57,544 nt of DNA from Bacteroidales bacterium (GTDB lineage: Bacteria; Bacteroidota; Bacteroidia; Bacteroidales; Marinilabiliaceae), in NCBI GenBank assembly GCA_004552385.1, contig SFOL01000003.1, forward strand, positions 1-57,544, given 5' to 3'. Below, piece by piece: positions 34,169 to 42,906 of the stretch (its first letter is position 1; each line of letters opens with the position of its first letter). The notes beneath the pieces were generated by a model. The model was given only the letters and a program-made list of their open reading frames with translations. It did no database searches and was not told the DNA's origin. Both the position numbers and the translations under genes were made by a program.

Positions 34169-34648
34169 ATGAAAATCCGTGTCGGCTTCGGCTTCGACGT
34201 CCATCGGCTCGAGGATGGGTTGCCTATGACAATTGGCGGGGTCAAAGTGCCGTTCGAGCGCGGCTGGGTGGCCCACTCCGACGGCGACGTCCTTATCCAC
34301 GCTATATGCGACGCGCTGCTTGGCGCGGCCAATATGCGCGATATCGGCTTCCACTTTCCCGACAACAGTGACGAGTTCAAGGGGATTGACAGCAAGCGGC
34401 TCCTCGCCCGCACTGTTGACATCATAGCCTCGAAAGGCTATTCGGTCGGCAATGTCGACTGCACCATAGCCCTGCAGAAGCCTAAGCTCATGCCCCTGAT
34501 ACCACTTATGGAGCAGACTCTCGCACAGGTAATGGGCGTTGACGACGACTGCGTCTCCGTCAAGGCGTCTACTACCGAGAAGCTTGGCTTCGAAGGAAAA
34601 GGCGAGGGCGGGACGGCCTACGCAGTAGCTTTGATTCAAAAAGATTGA
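34169..34648 (+). CDS. ispF: 2-C-methyl-D-erythritol 2,4-cyclodiphosphate synthase
   Basis: IspF makes the cyclic diphosphate of the MEP isoprenoid pathway, releasing CMP. The 159-residue protein has GFGFDVHRLEDG near residue 5 (metal Asp and His) and HSDGDVLIHAICDALLGAA near 36 with the second metal His. KASTTEKLGFEGKGEG near 133 is the CMP loop. Length is normal. It lies within the T9SS block by synteny, not by function, 47 bases after porV. Confidence 0.96.
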   Translation: MKIRVGFGFDVHRLEDGLPMTIGGVKVPFERGWVAHSDGDVLIHAICDALLGAANMRDIGFHFPDNSDEFKGIDSKRLLARTVDIIASKGYSVGNVDCTIALQKPKLMPLIPLMEQTLAQVMGVDDDCVSVKASTTEKLGFEGKGEGGTAYAVALIQKD

Positions 34649-34701
34649 TGCTGCGGTAACAGTTTTTGCCGTTTTTGCGTAGATACGTGCGAATGAATTT
34701 T

Positions 34702-34709
34702 TACCTTTG
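34702..34709 (+). promoter_or_regulatory. Candidate -7 box of gldJ
   Basis: TACCTTTG at 34702-34709 fits TAnnTTTG, 50 bases before the gldJ ATG. TTTG lies 24 bases upstream, a little far. It suggests that gldJ has its own promoter apart from porU-porV-ispF. Confidence 0.5.
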
Positions 34710-34758
34710 TGCTCTCGAAGGCCTGCTTCCTTTCGCGGGCTGAGCTAAACTCCGAAAT

Positions 34759-36348
34759 ATGAAGTTGTCAACTATGATACATCAAGTCAATAAGTTCGCT
34801 CTCTGCTCGGCGGTTATCGCTGTGTCGATGACGCTCCTGACGTCCTGCTTCGGCGGAAAGTCGGGTGGGCGTTCTGGCGATCGTTCGACTGCCACCGGGT
34901 GGCTCTATAACGACCCTACCTATGGTGGTTATGAGTACACCTCCGGCTATGAGCAGGAGACTGGACCTGGCCTCGTTTTCATTGAGGGCGGCACGTTTAT
35001 CATGGGTCGAGTTGAGCAGGACGTCATGTTCAGCAACAACGCCACTCCCCGCCGCGCAACAGTCACCTCGTTCTACATGGACCAGTATGAAGTCAGCAAT
35101 GCGAACTACCGTGAGTGGCTCTACTGGATCAACAAGGTCTTCCGCGAGAACAGGTTCGTCTACCAAGACGCTCTGCCTGACACCTTAGTATGGCGTCGCC
35201 CTCTCGCTTACAACGAGCCTTACGTTGAGAACTACTTCCGACACCCGGCCTACGCCGACTACCCTGTTGTCGGTGTGAATTGGGAGCAGGCTAACAAATA
35301 TTGCTCATGGCGTACCGACCGCGTAAACGAGAACATCCTCTACCAGAAGGGTATTATCGAGCTCACGGTCAACGACCAGAATGAGCGCGACAACTTCAAC
35401 ACCGAGGCTTATCTCTGTGGTCAGGTTGAAGTGACCGACGGCGAAAAGCCTATGGAGGATCTCGGCAACGAGGGTCAGACGCGACGCGTCCGCCGCGACG
35501 ATGGCATCCTCCTGCCTAAGTATGAGCTCCCTACCGAGGCGCAGTGGGAGTTCGCGGCTCTCGGCCTTATCGGCAACACTAACGACGAGCGCATGACCGA
35601 TCGCCGTATCTATCCTTGGAATTCCCACGTCGTCCGTAACCCTGAGGATGCCGATCGCGGTCGCATGATGGCCAACTTCGTGCGTGGCAATGGCGACTAC
35701 ATGGGTACCGCAGGTAACCTTAACGATAAGGGTGATGTCACCGTCCCCGTCGATTCGTATTGGCCAAACGACTACGGCCTCTATTGCATGGCGGGCAACG
35801 TCAACGAGTGGGTACGCGACGTCTATCGTCCTCTTACCTTTGATGACGCTGACGAACTCAACCCGTTCCGCGGTAATGAGTTTAAGCACCTTGTCGTTGA
35901 TGAGACTGGCGTGCCTGTAGAGAAAGACTCCATCGGCCACCTGCGTGAGGAGTATGACAAGGCCGATAACATTGTCAACCGCTGGAACTACCGCGACGCA
36001 TACGCTATCAACTACCTTGATGGCGACAGCCACACCAACTCCGTGCTCGGCGGCGACTGGTCAACCTCCAATGCTGGCACCGACGACATGTACGGCGGTA
36101 TCCCCCAGGCTGTCGAAGGTGGTGGCGATGAGTTTCGCTCACAAGACGCTACCAAGAACCTTGGCAACCTCATTACTGACCGTATGCGTGTCTACAAGGG
36201 TGGTGGATGGCGCGACCGAGCATATTGGCTCAGCCCTGGCACTCGCCGTTGGCTCGACCAGAAGGAGAGCCGTGACGATATCGGCTTCCGTTGCGCAATG
36301 GTTCGCGTAGGCTCGCCTGAGTCTAACGGACGTAGCCAAGAGAAATAG
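34759..36348 (+). CDS. gldJ: Gliding/T9SS lipoprotein GldJ
   Basis: This 529-residue lipoprotein has a lipobox TLLTSC with Cys30 and a formylglycine-enzyme-like (FGE-sulfatase) domain. GPGLVFIEGGTFIMGRVEQDVM near residue 72 opens that domain, and YPVVGVNWEQANKYCSWR and the C-terminal KGGGWRDRAYWLSPGTRR are typical. The TGW..NDPTYGGYE start and the length fit GldJ better than GldK/PorK, which begins differently. GldJ stabilises the T9SS motor proteins in Flavobacterium, where gldJ also lies next to porU-porV. It probably has no FGE enzyme activity. Confidence 0.87.
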   Translation: MKLSTMIHQVNKFALCSAVIAVSMTLLTSCFGGKSGGRSGDRSTATGWLYNDPTYGGYEYTSGYEQETGPGLVFIEGGTFIMGRVEQDVMFSNNATPRRATVTSFYMDQYEVSNANYREWLYWINKVFRENRFVYQDALPDTLVWRRPLAYNEPYVENYFRHPAYADYPVVGVNWEQANKYCSWRTDRVNENILYQKGIIELTVNDQNERDNFNTEAYLCGQVEVTDGEKPMEDLGNEGQTRRVRRDDGILLPKYELPTEAQWEFAALGLIGNTNDERMTDRRIYPWNSHVVRNPEDADRGRMMANFVRGNGDYMGTAGNLNDKGDVTVPVDSYWPNDYGLYCMAGNVNEWVRDVYRPLTFDDADELNPFRGNEFKHLVVDETGVPVEKDSIGHLREEYDKADNIVNRWNYRDAYAINYLDGDSHTNSVLGGDWSTSNAGTDDMYGGIPQAVEGGGDEFRSQDATKNLGNLITDRMRVYKGGGWRDRAYWLSPGTRRWLDQKESRDDIGFRCAMVRVGSPESNGRSQEK

Positions 36349-36672
36349 AATTTTCTTCAGTCATATAATGGGCCATCGTGTGCTTCTGGCATACGGTGGC
36401 TTTTTTCTCATGGAATGTTGACTTCTGAAGTCTTGGCTGTATATGTTTATATGTCATGAAAAATTGGGCAGATAAACTCAACTGTCTTTGAATGGCCACC
36501 GCATCGTATCTCATCCGTCTAAGTTTTAGCCTTTTGACTTTTAACTTTGCGCCCTATTCACTAACTTTGCGCCCGAAAAATGACTCCTAATGCTCTCGAG
36601 TGGCGACTATAAACTCCCGCCACCAGACGATAGACAGCAAGTTTCGAAACTTATAAATAATAATTAATCAAA
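36349..36672 (+). other. gldJ-rpmE2 intergenic region with tandem promoter boxes
   Basis: Apart from the gldJ terminator, this 324-base gap holds two copies of TAACTTTGCGCCC at 36542-36554 and 36562-36574, exactly 20 bases apart. Each contains a TAnnTTTG -7 box, so rpmE2 may have two start sites 20 bases apart. A GTGGCG/CGCCAC hairpin at 36600-36623 lies in the leader and could be an autoregulatory element; this is unproven. No gene is seen. Confidence 0.5.
36372..36406 (+). terminator. Terminator after gldJ
   Basis: GCCATCGTGTGC at 36372-36383 pairs with GCATACGGTGGC at 36389-36400 (12 pairs, two G-U), followed by six T. It ends the gldJ transcript 24 bases after the stop. Confidence 0.7.
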
Positions 36673-36936
36673 ATGAAGCAAGGTATCCATCCGGAGAACT
36701 ACAGGCCTGTAGCCTTCACGGACATGTCCAACAACGAGACTTTCATCGTCCGTTCAGCTGCTACCACCAAGGACACCATCGAGATTGATGGTGAGACCTA
36801 TCCTCAGGTCAAGCTCGAGATCTCAAGCAGCTCTCACCCTTTCTACACTGGTAAGATGAAGCTCGTCGACACCGCCGGCCGTGTTGATAAGTTCATGAAC
36901 CGTTACTCTAAGCACTTCGAGAACAGGAAGAAGTAA
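36673..36936 (+). CDS. rpmE2: 50S ribosomal protein L31 type B
   Basis: This 87-residue protein is the zinc-free form of L31. It begins MKQGIHPENYRPVAFTD and has the insertion of type B proteins, with HPFYTGK near residue 56. It has no Cys, so it cannot bind zinc as type A L31 does. It forms part of the central protuberance and subunit bridge of the ribosome. The gene is single, with tandem promoter boxes upstream and a strong terminator downstream. Confidence 0.96.
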   Translation: MKQGIHPENYRPVAFTDMSNNETFIVRSAATTKDTIEIDGETYPQVKLEISSSSHPFYTGKMKLVDTAGRVDKFMNRYSKHFENRKK

Positions 36937-37079
36937 ATCTTCTCGCCCTTTAGTCTCGACAGTGGGGCGACGCTCCTAATAAAGTGTTCGCTTTGCGTCT
37001 CATATTAATGCTGACGGTGCACCTTTGCGCTTCGAGCGTGAGGAACCGTCTCCACAAGGCGCATTACACATAGAGATGG

Positions 37080-37126
37080 ACAACCCGCCCTGCAATATCC
37101 GCAGGGCGGGTTGTTCCTTTTCTCTT
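37080..37126 (+). terminator. Terminator after rpmE2
   Basis: ACAACCCGCCCTGC at 37080-37093 pairs perfectly over 14 bases with GCAGGGCGGGTTGT at 37101-37114. The tract tccttttctctt follows. The 140 bases between the rpmE2 stop and this hairpin contain no gene that I can support. Confidence 0.75.
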
Positions 37127-37231
37127 AAAATGCTGTCAGCTAATTTCAACCACTTCCCACTTTCTTTTCTGTGGCTTCGGGGTTAGTCCACTTACGCCTT
37201 AGCTTCATTACATTAACCTCATGCATATCCT

Positions 37232-38554
37232 ATGATTGACTCACACTCTTTCCAAAGCCGCCGTGTGGCTTTCCACACACTCGGTTGCAAGCTTAATTTC
37301 AGCGAGTCGAGCGACATGGCCCGCCGTCTTGCGCAGGTAGGCTTTGAGCGTGTGGGCTTCGACGATGTGGCTGATGTATATGTCATAAACACTTGCACTG
37401 TTACTGAGGAGGCCAACAAGAAGTGCCGTCAGATGATAGGCCGCTGCATCCGCCTCAACGCCGACGCCCTTGTCGTCGTGACCGGTTGTTTCGCCCAGCT
37501 CCAGGCTGATAAGATACTCCAGATGCCTGGGGTGGGGCTTGTCCTTGGCGGTAACCAGAAAGACAGGATCGTTGAGCAGATTCAAATAGGACTCGAAAAG
37601 AGGGGCGAGAGGCGAATAGTCTCAAGCGAGATATTGAAAGACAGACACTTCGTCGGAAGTTATTCAAGCGGCGACCGCACAAGGTCTTTTCTTAAGATTC
37701 AAGACGGGTGCGACTACTTTTGCTCCTATTGCACAATCCCTATGGCGCGCGGGCTGAGCAGGAGCGGGACTGTGGCCGAGACTGTCGACATGGCCCGCCG
37801 AGCTGCCGCCGACGGGGCGCGTGAGATTGTCCTAACGGGTGTCAACATTGGAGACTTCGGCAGGCATCAGGGCGAGACGTTTCTTCAACTCATTGAGGCC
37901 CTTGAAAATGTCGAGGGCGTCTCCCGTTACAGGATCTCGAGCATTGAGCCAAACCTGCTCACTGATGAAGTCATTAGACATTGCTCCACGCCAGGCAGCA
38001 AGTTCATGCCACATTTCCACATACCCCTCCAGTCCGGTTCCGACTCCATGCTCAGGCTCATGCGCCGCAGATACGACACCGCGCTTTACGCCGACAAGGT
38101 GTCAATGGTCAAGTCGCTTATGCCTGACTGCTTCATAGGCGTAGACGTCATTGTGGGAGTCAATGGCGAGACCGAGGAGATGTTCGAAGAAACGCGAGCC
38201 TTTTTGGAGAGTGTTGACGTCACTCAGCTTCACGTCTTCACCTATTCCGAGCGCCCCGGCACCCGTGCGCTTGACATCAAGCCGGTCGTCCCTGTGCCCG
38301 AGCGGCACAGGCGCAACGCAGTTCTCCACGAACTGTCAGAGGCGAAGCGTATCGCCTTTTACAAGGCCCATGAGTCGGCCGAAGCTAAAGTCCTTGTGGA
38401 GTCCACGGTCCGAGACGGCTTCCATGTGGGTTTCACTGAGAACTACGTCAGGGTCGAAGTCCCCGCCACGCCAGCCGAAGTCAACACTATTGTGCCCGTC
38501 CGCCTTGGTCGACTGTCAACTGACGGCCTTACGCTCTCATCCACCCGCATATAG
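37232..38554 (+). CDS. mtaB: tRNA t6A37 methylthiotransferase MtaB
   Basis: MtaB adds a methylthio group to N6-threonylcarbamoyladenosine at position 37 of ANN-decoding tRNAs. The 440-residue protein has the N-terminal cluster domain (TLGCKLNFSESS near residue 11, with further Cys in NTCTVTEEANKKC and VTGCFAQ). The radical-SAM motif is CDYFCSYC near residue 159, and a C-terminal TRAM domain from about 375 completes it. The MtaB assignment over MiaB or RimO rests on the N-terminal pattern and length. It is a single gene. Confidence 0.9.
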   Translation: MIDSHSFQSRRVAFHTLGCKLNFSESSDMARRLAQVGFERVGFDDVADVYVINTCTVTEEANKKCRQMIGRCIRLNADALVVVTGCFAQLQADKILQMPGVGLVLGGNQKDRIVEQIQIGLEKRGERRIVSSEILKDRHFVGSYSSGDRTRSFLKIQDGCDYFCSYCTIPMARGLSRSGTVAETVDMARRAAADGAREIVLTGVNIGDFGRHQGETFLQLIEALENVEGVSRYRISSIEPNLLTDEVIRHCSTPGSKFMPHFHIPLQSGSDSMLRLMRRRYDTALYADKVSMVKSLMPDCFIGVDVIVGVNGETEEMFEETRAFLESVDVTQLHVFTYSERPGTRALDIKPVVPVPERHRRNAVLHELSEAKRIAFYKAHESAEAKVLVESTVRDGFHVGFTENYVRVEVPATPAEVNTIVPVRLGRLSTDGLTLSSTRI

Positions 38555-38577
38555 GCCATTTTATGCATAATGACGCC

Positions 38578-38607
38578 TTGTATATTCATAAATTCTATCT
38601 AACTTTG
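38578..38607 (+). promoter_or_regulatory. Promoter of lysC
   Basis: TTG at 38578-38580 and TAACTTTG at 38600-38607 are 19 bases apart, a good Bacteroidetes promoter. The start codon of lysC lies 45 bases after the box. A seven-codon ORF follows the box but is not rich in Lys or Thr. Confidence 0.6.
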
Positions 38608-38652
38608 TGTGCGGTTTATGACCGTGTTGTTAAAATATTAAACTAAAGAGAG

Positions 38653-39966
38653 ATGAAGATCCAAAAGTTCGGTGGCACGTCAGTTGGCTCGGCGGCCCGC
38701 ATGAAGGACGTTGCAAAGCTCGTCCTCGACGGCGAAGTCAAAATTGTTGTCCTCTCGGCTATGTCTGGCACCACAAACAGCCTTGTCGAGATTTCGAACT
38801 ATCTATATAAGAAAAACGCCGATGGCGCCAACGAGGTCATCAGCAAACTTGAGGCAAAGTATACTCAGCATATAGACGAGCTTTACTCTACGCAGGAGTA
38901 TAAGGACCGGGGCATGGAGCTCATCCGTGAGCGATTCAACTATATCAAGTCGTTCACGAATAATGTCTTCACCGTTTTCCACGAGAAGGAGATCCTCTCT
39001 CAGGGCGAGCTCATCTCGACGGGCATGTTCAACCTCTACCTTCTCGAGTGCGGGGTCAAGAGCTGCCTCCTTCCCGCGCTTGACTACATGCGCATAGACA
39101 AGAACAATGAGCCGGACACGGCCTACATACGTGAGAACCTGCGCGCGCTCCTTGAGAAGAACTCTGGCTACGAGATCTACATCACACAGGGTTACATATG
39201 TCGCAACTCTTTCGGCGAGGTTGACAACCTCCAGAGGGGTGGCTCAGACTACACGGCATCGCTTATCGGCGCAGCCCTCCTTGCAGACGAGATCCAGATC
39301 TGGACTGACATTGACGGCATGCACAACAACGACCCGCGCTTCGTCGAAGGCACCAAGCCAGTCTCCGAGCTTTCGTTTGACGAGGCCGCGGAACTCGCTT
39401 ATTTCGGCGCTAAGATTCTCCACCCGACGTGCGTACTGCCCGCCAAGGTGAATAATATCCCTGTCCGCCTCCTTAACACCATGGACCCCAAGGCGCCCGG
39501 CACCCTCATCAGTGGCCATCAGTGCACCAACCGCGTAGCCGCCATTGCGGCAAAGGACAATATAACGGCCTTGCGTATCAAGAGCAGCCGTATGCTCCTC
39601 GCCTATGGCTTCATGCGCAAGGTGTTCGAGATTTTCGAGAGCTACAAGACTCCCATCGACATGATTACCACGAGCGAGGTCGGAGTCTCTGTCACCATCG
39701 ACAATGACCGTCATCTCTATGACATTATTGACGATCTCAAGAAATACGGTACCGTTGAGGTTGACAAGGATCAGTGCATCATCTGTATCGCCGGCGACTT
39801 CGCTGCCGACAAGAAGGGCTACGCTGGCAAGATTTTCGACGCTCTCGCCGATGTGCCTGTCCGTATGATTTCCTATGGCGGGTCAAGCCACAACGTCTCA
39901 GTCCTTATAAATGCGAGCGACAAGGTTACCGCCCTCCGCGGTCTCTCTGCGCACCTCTTTAACTAA
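38653..39966 (+). CDS. lysC: Aspartate kinase
   Basis: LysC phosphorylates aspartate, the first step to lysine, threonine and methionine. The 437-residue protein begins with KFGGTSVGSAARM, the ATP-binding motif, and has RGGSDYTASLIGAALLADEIQIWTDIDG near residue 195 (quoted in part: GGSDYTASLIG). Two C-terminal ACT domains from about residue 300 (TSEVGVSVTIDN near 342) allow feedback control by end products. It is monofunctional, not fused to homoserine dehydrogenase. lysA follows after a terminator. Confidence 0.95.
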   Translation: MKIQKFGGTSVGSAARMKDVAKLVLDGEVKIVVLSAMSGTTNSLVEISNYLYKKNADGANEVISKLEAKYTQHIDELYSTQEYKDRGMELIRERFNYIKSFTNNVFTVFHEKEILSQGELISTGMFNLYLLECGVKSCLLPALDYMRIDKNNEPDTAYIRENLRALLEKNSGYEIYITQGYICRNSFGEVDNLQRGGSDYTASLIGAALLADEIQIWTDIDGMHNNDPRFVEGTKPVSELSFDEAAELAYFGAKILHPTCVLPAKVNNIPVRLLNTMDPKAPGTLISGHQCTNRVAAIAAKDNITALRIKSSRMLLAYGFMRKVFEIFESYKTPIDMITTSEVGVSVTIDNDRHLYDIIDDLKKYGTVEVDKDQCIICIAGDFAADKKGYAGKIFDALADVPVRMISYGGSSHNVSVLINASDKVTALRGLSAHLFN

Positions 39967-40001
39967 AAAGGGCTGACACCGACGTAAAGGACGATATGTC
40001 A

Positions 40002-40046
40002 GGCGGCAACTCCTCGTCTTGCGCGAGGGCTTGCCGCCTTGTTTTT
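40002..40046 (+). terminator. Terminator between lysC and lysA
   Basis: GGCGGCAA at 40002-40009 pairs with TTGCCGCC at 40031-40038, with a smaller stem inside the loop, and ttgttttttc follows. It separates lysC from lysA although both belong to lysine synthesis, so lysA probably has its own promoter or depends on read-through. Confidence 0.7.
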
Positions 40047-40121
40047 TCACAATGCGGCTTGCCTTGCGGTTCTTTACTTCAATTCGGCTCGGTCTTATCT
40101 CCCAAAAAACAACATCCACAC

Positions 40122-41264
40122 ATGAATTTCCCTATCGACAAGTTTGCGCATACGCAGACACCTTTTTATTTCTATGACATCGAGCTGCTTCGCCAGACCC
40201 TCGGCGAGGTCAGCCATATGGCGGAACATTATGACTTTGCCGTGCACTTTGCCGTCAAGGCCAACGCCAACCCCCGAATTCTTGATGAGGTCCGCTCTTA
40301 CGGTCTCGGAATTGACTGCGTAAGCGGCAACGAGGTCCGCGCCGCGCTCGAGCATGGCTTCGACCCAAAGAAGATTGTCTACGCCGGTGTGGGAAAGGCT
40401 GATTGGGAAATTAACCTGGCTCTTGATGCCGACATTGAGTGTTTCAATGTCGAGAGCATCCCCGAGATGGAGGTGATCAATGAGCTTGCGATGGCTAAGG
40501 GCAAAGTGGCTGACATTGCGTTGCGTATCAACCCCAACGTCGACGCGCATACGCACCAATACATAACCACCGGGCTCGAGGAGAATAAGTTCGGAATCGG
40601 GCTTTGGGAGGTCGAGGCCGCCGCGGCCAAGGCGCGCGAGCTTAGCAACATAAACCTTGTAGGCGTCCATTTTCATATCGGGTCGCAGATAACGGACATG
40701 GGGGCCTTCCAGGCTCTCTGCACTCGCATCAATGGGCTTTTGCGCTGGTTCGAGGAGCAAAAGTATCTTATTTCGGTGGTCAACGTGGGCGGCGGTCTCG
40801 GAATTGACTATGAGCATCCCGACGAGGTGCCGATGCCTGATTTCAAGGCTTATTTTGAGACCTTTGCCAAGCACTTGGAGCTGCGTGATGGGCAGAAGGT
40901 GCATTTCGAGCTTGGCCGAAGCCTCGTGGCGCAGTGCGGTTCGCTCATCACGCGCGTGTTATATGTCAAGAAAGGGCAAAAGAAGCAGTTCGCCATCGTC
41001 GACGCGGGCATGAACGATCTTATTCGTCCGGCCTTGTACCATGCGTATCACAAGATTGAGAACATCTCAAGCTCGGCTCCTGTAGAGAAATATGACGTCG
41101 TCGGCCCGGTGTGCGAGTCGTCGGACTGCTTTGGCAAGGAGGTCGTCCTGGCCGGGGCTAAGCGAGGTGATCTCATAGCGATAAGGTCAGCCGGAGCCTA
41201 TGGCGAGGTGATGAGCTCTCGTTATAACCTTCGTCCGTTTGCCGAGAGCCGCTTCTCAGAGTAG
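40122..41264 (+). CDS. lysA: Diaminopimelate decarboxylase
   Basis: LysA decarboxylates meso-diaminopimelate to lysine with PLP. The 380-residue protein has the PLP Lys in FAVKANANPRIL near residue 45, HFHIGSQI near 186, the phosphate-binding GGGLGIDY near 222, and CESSDCFGKE near 330 with the catalytic Cys. The open frame extends upstream to 39996, but the ATG at 40122 gives the family N-terminus and excludes the terminator region. It is shorter than many LysA proteins but complete. Confidence 0.93.
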   Translation: MNFPIDKFAHTQTPFYFYDIELLRQTLGEVSHMAEHYDFAVHFAVKANANPRILDEVRSYGLGIDCVSGNEVRAALEHGFDPKKIVYAGVGKADWEINLALDADIECFNVESIPEMEVINELAMAKGKVADIALRINPNVDAHTHQYITTGLEENKFGIGLWEVEAAAAKARELSNINLVGVHFHIGSQITDMGAFQALCTRINGLLRWFEEQKYLISVVNVGGGLGIDYEHPDEVPMPDFKAYFETFAKHLELRDGQKVHFELGRSLVAQCGSLITRVLYVKKGQKKQFAIVDAGMNDLIRPALYHAYHKIENISSSAPVEKYDVVGPVCESSDCFGKEVVLAGAKRGDLIAIRSAGAYGEVMSSRYNLRPFAESRFSE

Positions 41265-41322
41265 GCTACCTCGTAGGGCGGGGTGGGGGAGTCCCGTCCC
41301 GCCTTGCTACGTGTAAATAAAT

Positions 41323-41375
41323 ACGCCCCCCTCTGTCCGGGTTGCAGCCCGATGGAGGGTGGGCGTTGTCTTTTG
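41323..41375 (+). terminator. Terminator after lysA
   Basis: ACGCCC at 41323-41328 pairs with GGGCGT at 41361-41366, continuing inward with CCTC/GAGGG and CGGG/CCCG, followed by tgtctttt. Another hairpin, GTAGGGCGGG with CCCGCC..CTAC, lies just before it at 41273-41310. Together they end the lysA transcript ahead of a convergent gene. Confidence 0.7.
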
Positions 41376-41409
41376 TCATTATGCGCGGCCGCGCTTCGGT
41401 CTTCTTATT

Positions 41410-42030
41410 TCATAGCCTGTCGAGCATAGCCTGGCTTACGCATATTGTGACCTCGACGCGCCTGTTCCTCTCGCGACCTTCAATAAGGTGGTTATCGGCC
41501 AACGGGTAGTCATACGAGAAGCCGCGCGGGCGTATCCTCGCGCTGTCCACGCCCAAGCGGATCAGCAGGTTGCCTATGGCCATCGCCCTGCGGAACGAGA
41601 TCGTCATGTTCTCGTCATACGGGCCGACGTTGTCGGTGTGCCCGTCTACAAATATGTCGGCGTAAGCCCATGCGTCGTTAAGGTGCGATCTGAGTTCACG
41701 TATGGCGGCTTGGGACGTGTTGTTATAGCCGGTCACGTTTGGCTCGGCGGGCATTCCTCCGCCGCTCAGTGTCATTTTTATAGCCAGAAGGCCGTTAGCG
41801 TCCCTCACTGTCGCTATTTGTGCGTTGTTGATCGCCTTGAGGCTGTCGGCCTTTGTGCGCACCACGCGGTCTAACAGTCTCACCGTGCGGTTGTCGAGCG
41901 AAAGGTTTTGCTTCTGGCCTACGGCGGGCGTCTCGCCGTAGTTCGCCCAGTCGGTTCGTTGGGCCTGGCTGTGAATGGCGCATGCGAGGATTGCCGAGGC
42001 TGTTATTATGGTGTTTTTTATGAAGTTCAT
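41410..42030 (-). CDS. OmpA-domain envelope protein
   Basis: This 206-residue protein has a signal peptide (about 1-24, ending SQAQ) and a C-terminal OmpA/MotB peptidoglycan-binding domain. FVDGHTDNVGPYDENM near residue 129, LGVDSARIRPRGFSYDYP near 165 and GRERNRRVEV near 191 are the family motifs, and the Asp/Arg pair that holds diaminopimelate is present. It has no beta-barrel. The ATG at 42030 gives a proper signal peptide. The next gene on the strand, upstream, encodes a related OmpA lipoprotein. Confidence 0.85.
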   Translation of the reverse strand: MNFIKNTIITASAILACAIHSQAQRTDWANYGETPAVGQKQNLSLDNRTVRLLDRVVRTKADSLKAINNAQIATVRDANGLLAIKMTLSGGGMPAEPNVTGYNNTSQAAIRELRSHLNDAWAYADIFVDGHTDNVGPYDENMTISFRRAMAIGNLLIRLGVDSARIRPRGFSYDYPLADNHLIEGRERNRRVEVTICVSQAMLDRL

Positions 42031-42131
42031 ATTTTCAAGGCTGGTTTGGGTTGCCACTTTTCAGCAAAAATAGCATCGGGCGGCCCATTTGCCAAGGCAA
42101 TGTCGACAGTAACTTTTCGTATTACAAAACA

Positions 42132-42159
42132 AGCCCGCCCATAATGACGTGGGCGGGCT
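42132..42159 (-). terminator. Terminator after the OmpA lipoprotein gene
   Basis: AGCCCGCCCA at 42132-42141 pairs perfectly with TGGGCGGGCT at 42150-42159. On the minus strand the stem is followed by tgttttgt, so it ends the gene at 42199-42906. It separates the two OmpA genes. Confidence 0.7.
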
Positions 42160-42198
42160 CTCCTGCCGGTCGGCTCCGGCGGGCTGTGTGATGTCAGG

Positions 42199-42906
42199 TT
42201 ACTTTGCCTGAGCCTCGGCTGAGTTGATCATCTCCTGGCTTGCAGTGATGTAGACCTCCACGCGGCGGTTCTGCTTGCGGCCCTCGGCGGTGCCGTTGTC
42301 AGCCACGGGGTACTCTGAGGCGAGTCCGCGGGTGGTTATGTTAGCCTTGGCTACGCCGTTGGAAACGAGGTAGTCGGCAACGGCCTGTGCGCGTTGGAGC
42401 GAGAGTTTCTCGTTGATGGCGGTTGAGCCGGTGTTGTCGGTGTGGCCCTCGATGGTGATGTCGGCGTCTGAGACGTCCTCGCCCGAGGTGAGGGTCTTGG
42501 CGAACTTAGCGAGGGCCTCCTTTGCTGAGGCAGAGAGGTTGCTCTTGCCAGTGGCGAACTTGATGCCCTCCTCGCCGAAGGTGACTTGGATAGCCTTGAG
42601 GCCGTTCTGGTCGGTGACTTCCTGGACCTTGGCCTCCTCGAGGGCTGCGAGCTCCTTCTTTTTCTTGTCCATCTTCTTGCCGATGATGATGCCGGCCGTG
42701 GTGCCTACTGCCGCGCCTGCAGCTGCGCCGATCAGTGCGCCCTTCTTACGGTTGTTCTTGGCTACGAGTGCGCCCACGCCCGCGCCTACGGCTGCGCCTG
42801 CGCCTCCACCAATGAGGCCACCCTTGGTCGCGCTGCTCGCGTTGCAACCTGTCAAGACGATGGCTACGCAGAGGCCAGCCATCACGAAGAGATTTTTCAG
42901 TTTCAT
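42199..42906 (-). CDS. OmpA-domain lipoprotein with glycine zipper
   Basis: This 235-residue lipoprotein has a lipobox VLTGC with Cys21. A glycine-zipper region follows (about residues 28-75, GGGAGAAVGAGVGAL and GAAAGAAVGTTAG), then a short KKKKE linker and a C-terminal OmpA domain with IEGHTDNTGS near residue 151 and GRKQNRRVEV near 211. The design suggests an outer-membrane lipoprotein that holds the peptidoglycan. YiaD/Pal-like proteins have a similar build. It is close in its C-terminal half to the adjacent 41410-42030 product, suggesting an old duplication. Confidence 0.88.
   Translation of the reverse strand: MKLKNLFVMAGLCVAIVLTGCNASSATKGGLIGGGAGAAVGAGVGALVAKNNRKKGALIGAAAGAAVGTTAGIIIGKKMDKKKKELAALEEAKVQEVTDQNGLKAIQVTFGEEGIKFATGKSNLSASAKEALAKFAKTLTSGEDVSDADITIEGHTDNTGSTAINEKLSLQRAQAVADYLVSNGVAKANITTRGLASEYPVADNGTAEGRKQNRRVEVYITASQEMINSAEAQAK

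Noticed and set aside
38614..38652. A seven-codon ORF before lysC as a lysine attenuator
   Set aside because: It contains only one Lys and no Thr or Met run, and no terminator follows it.
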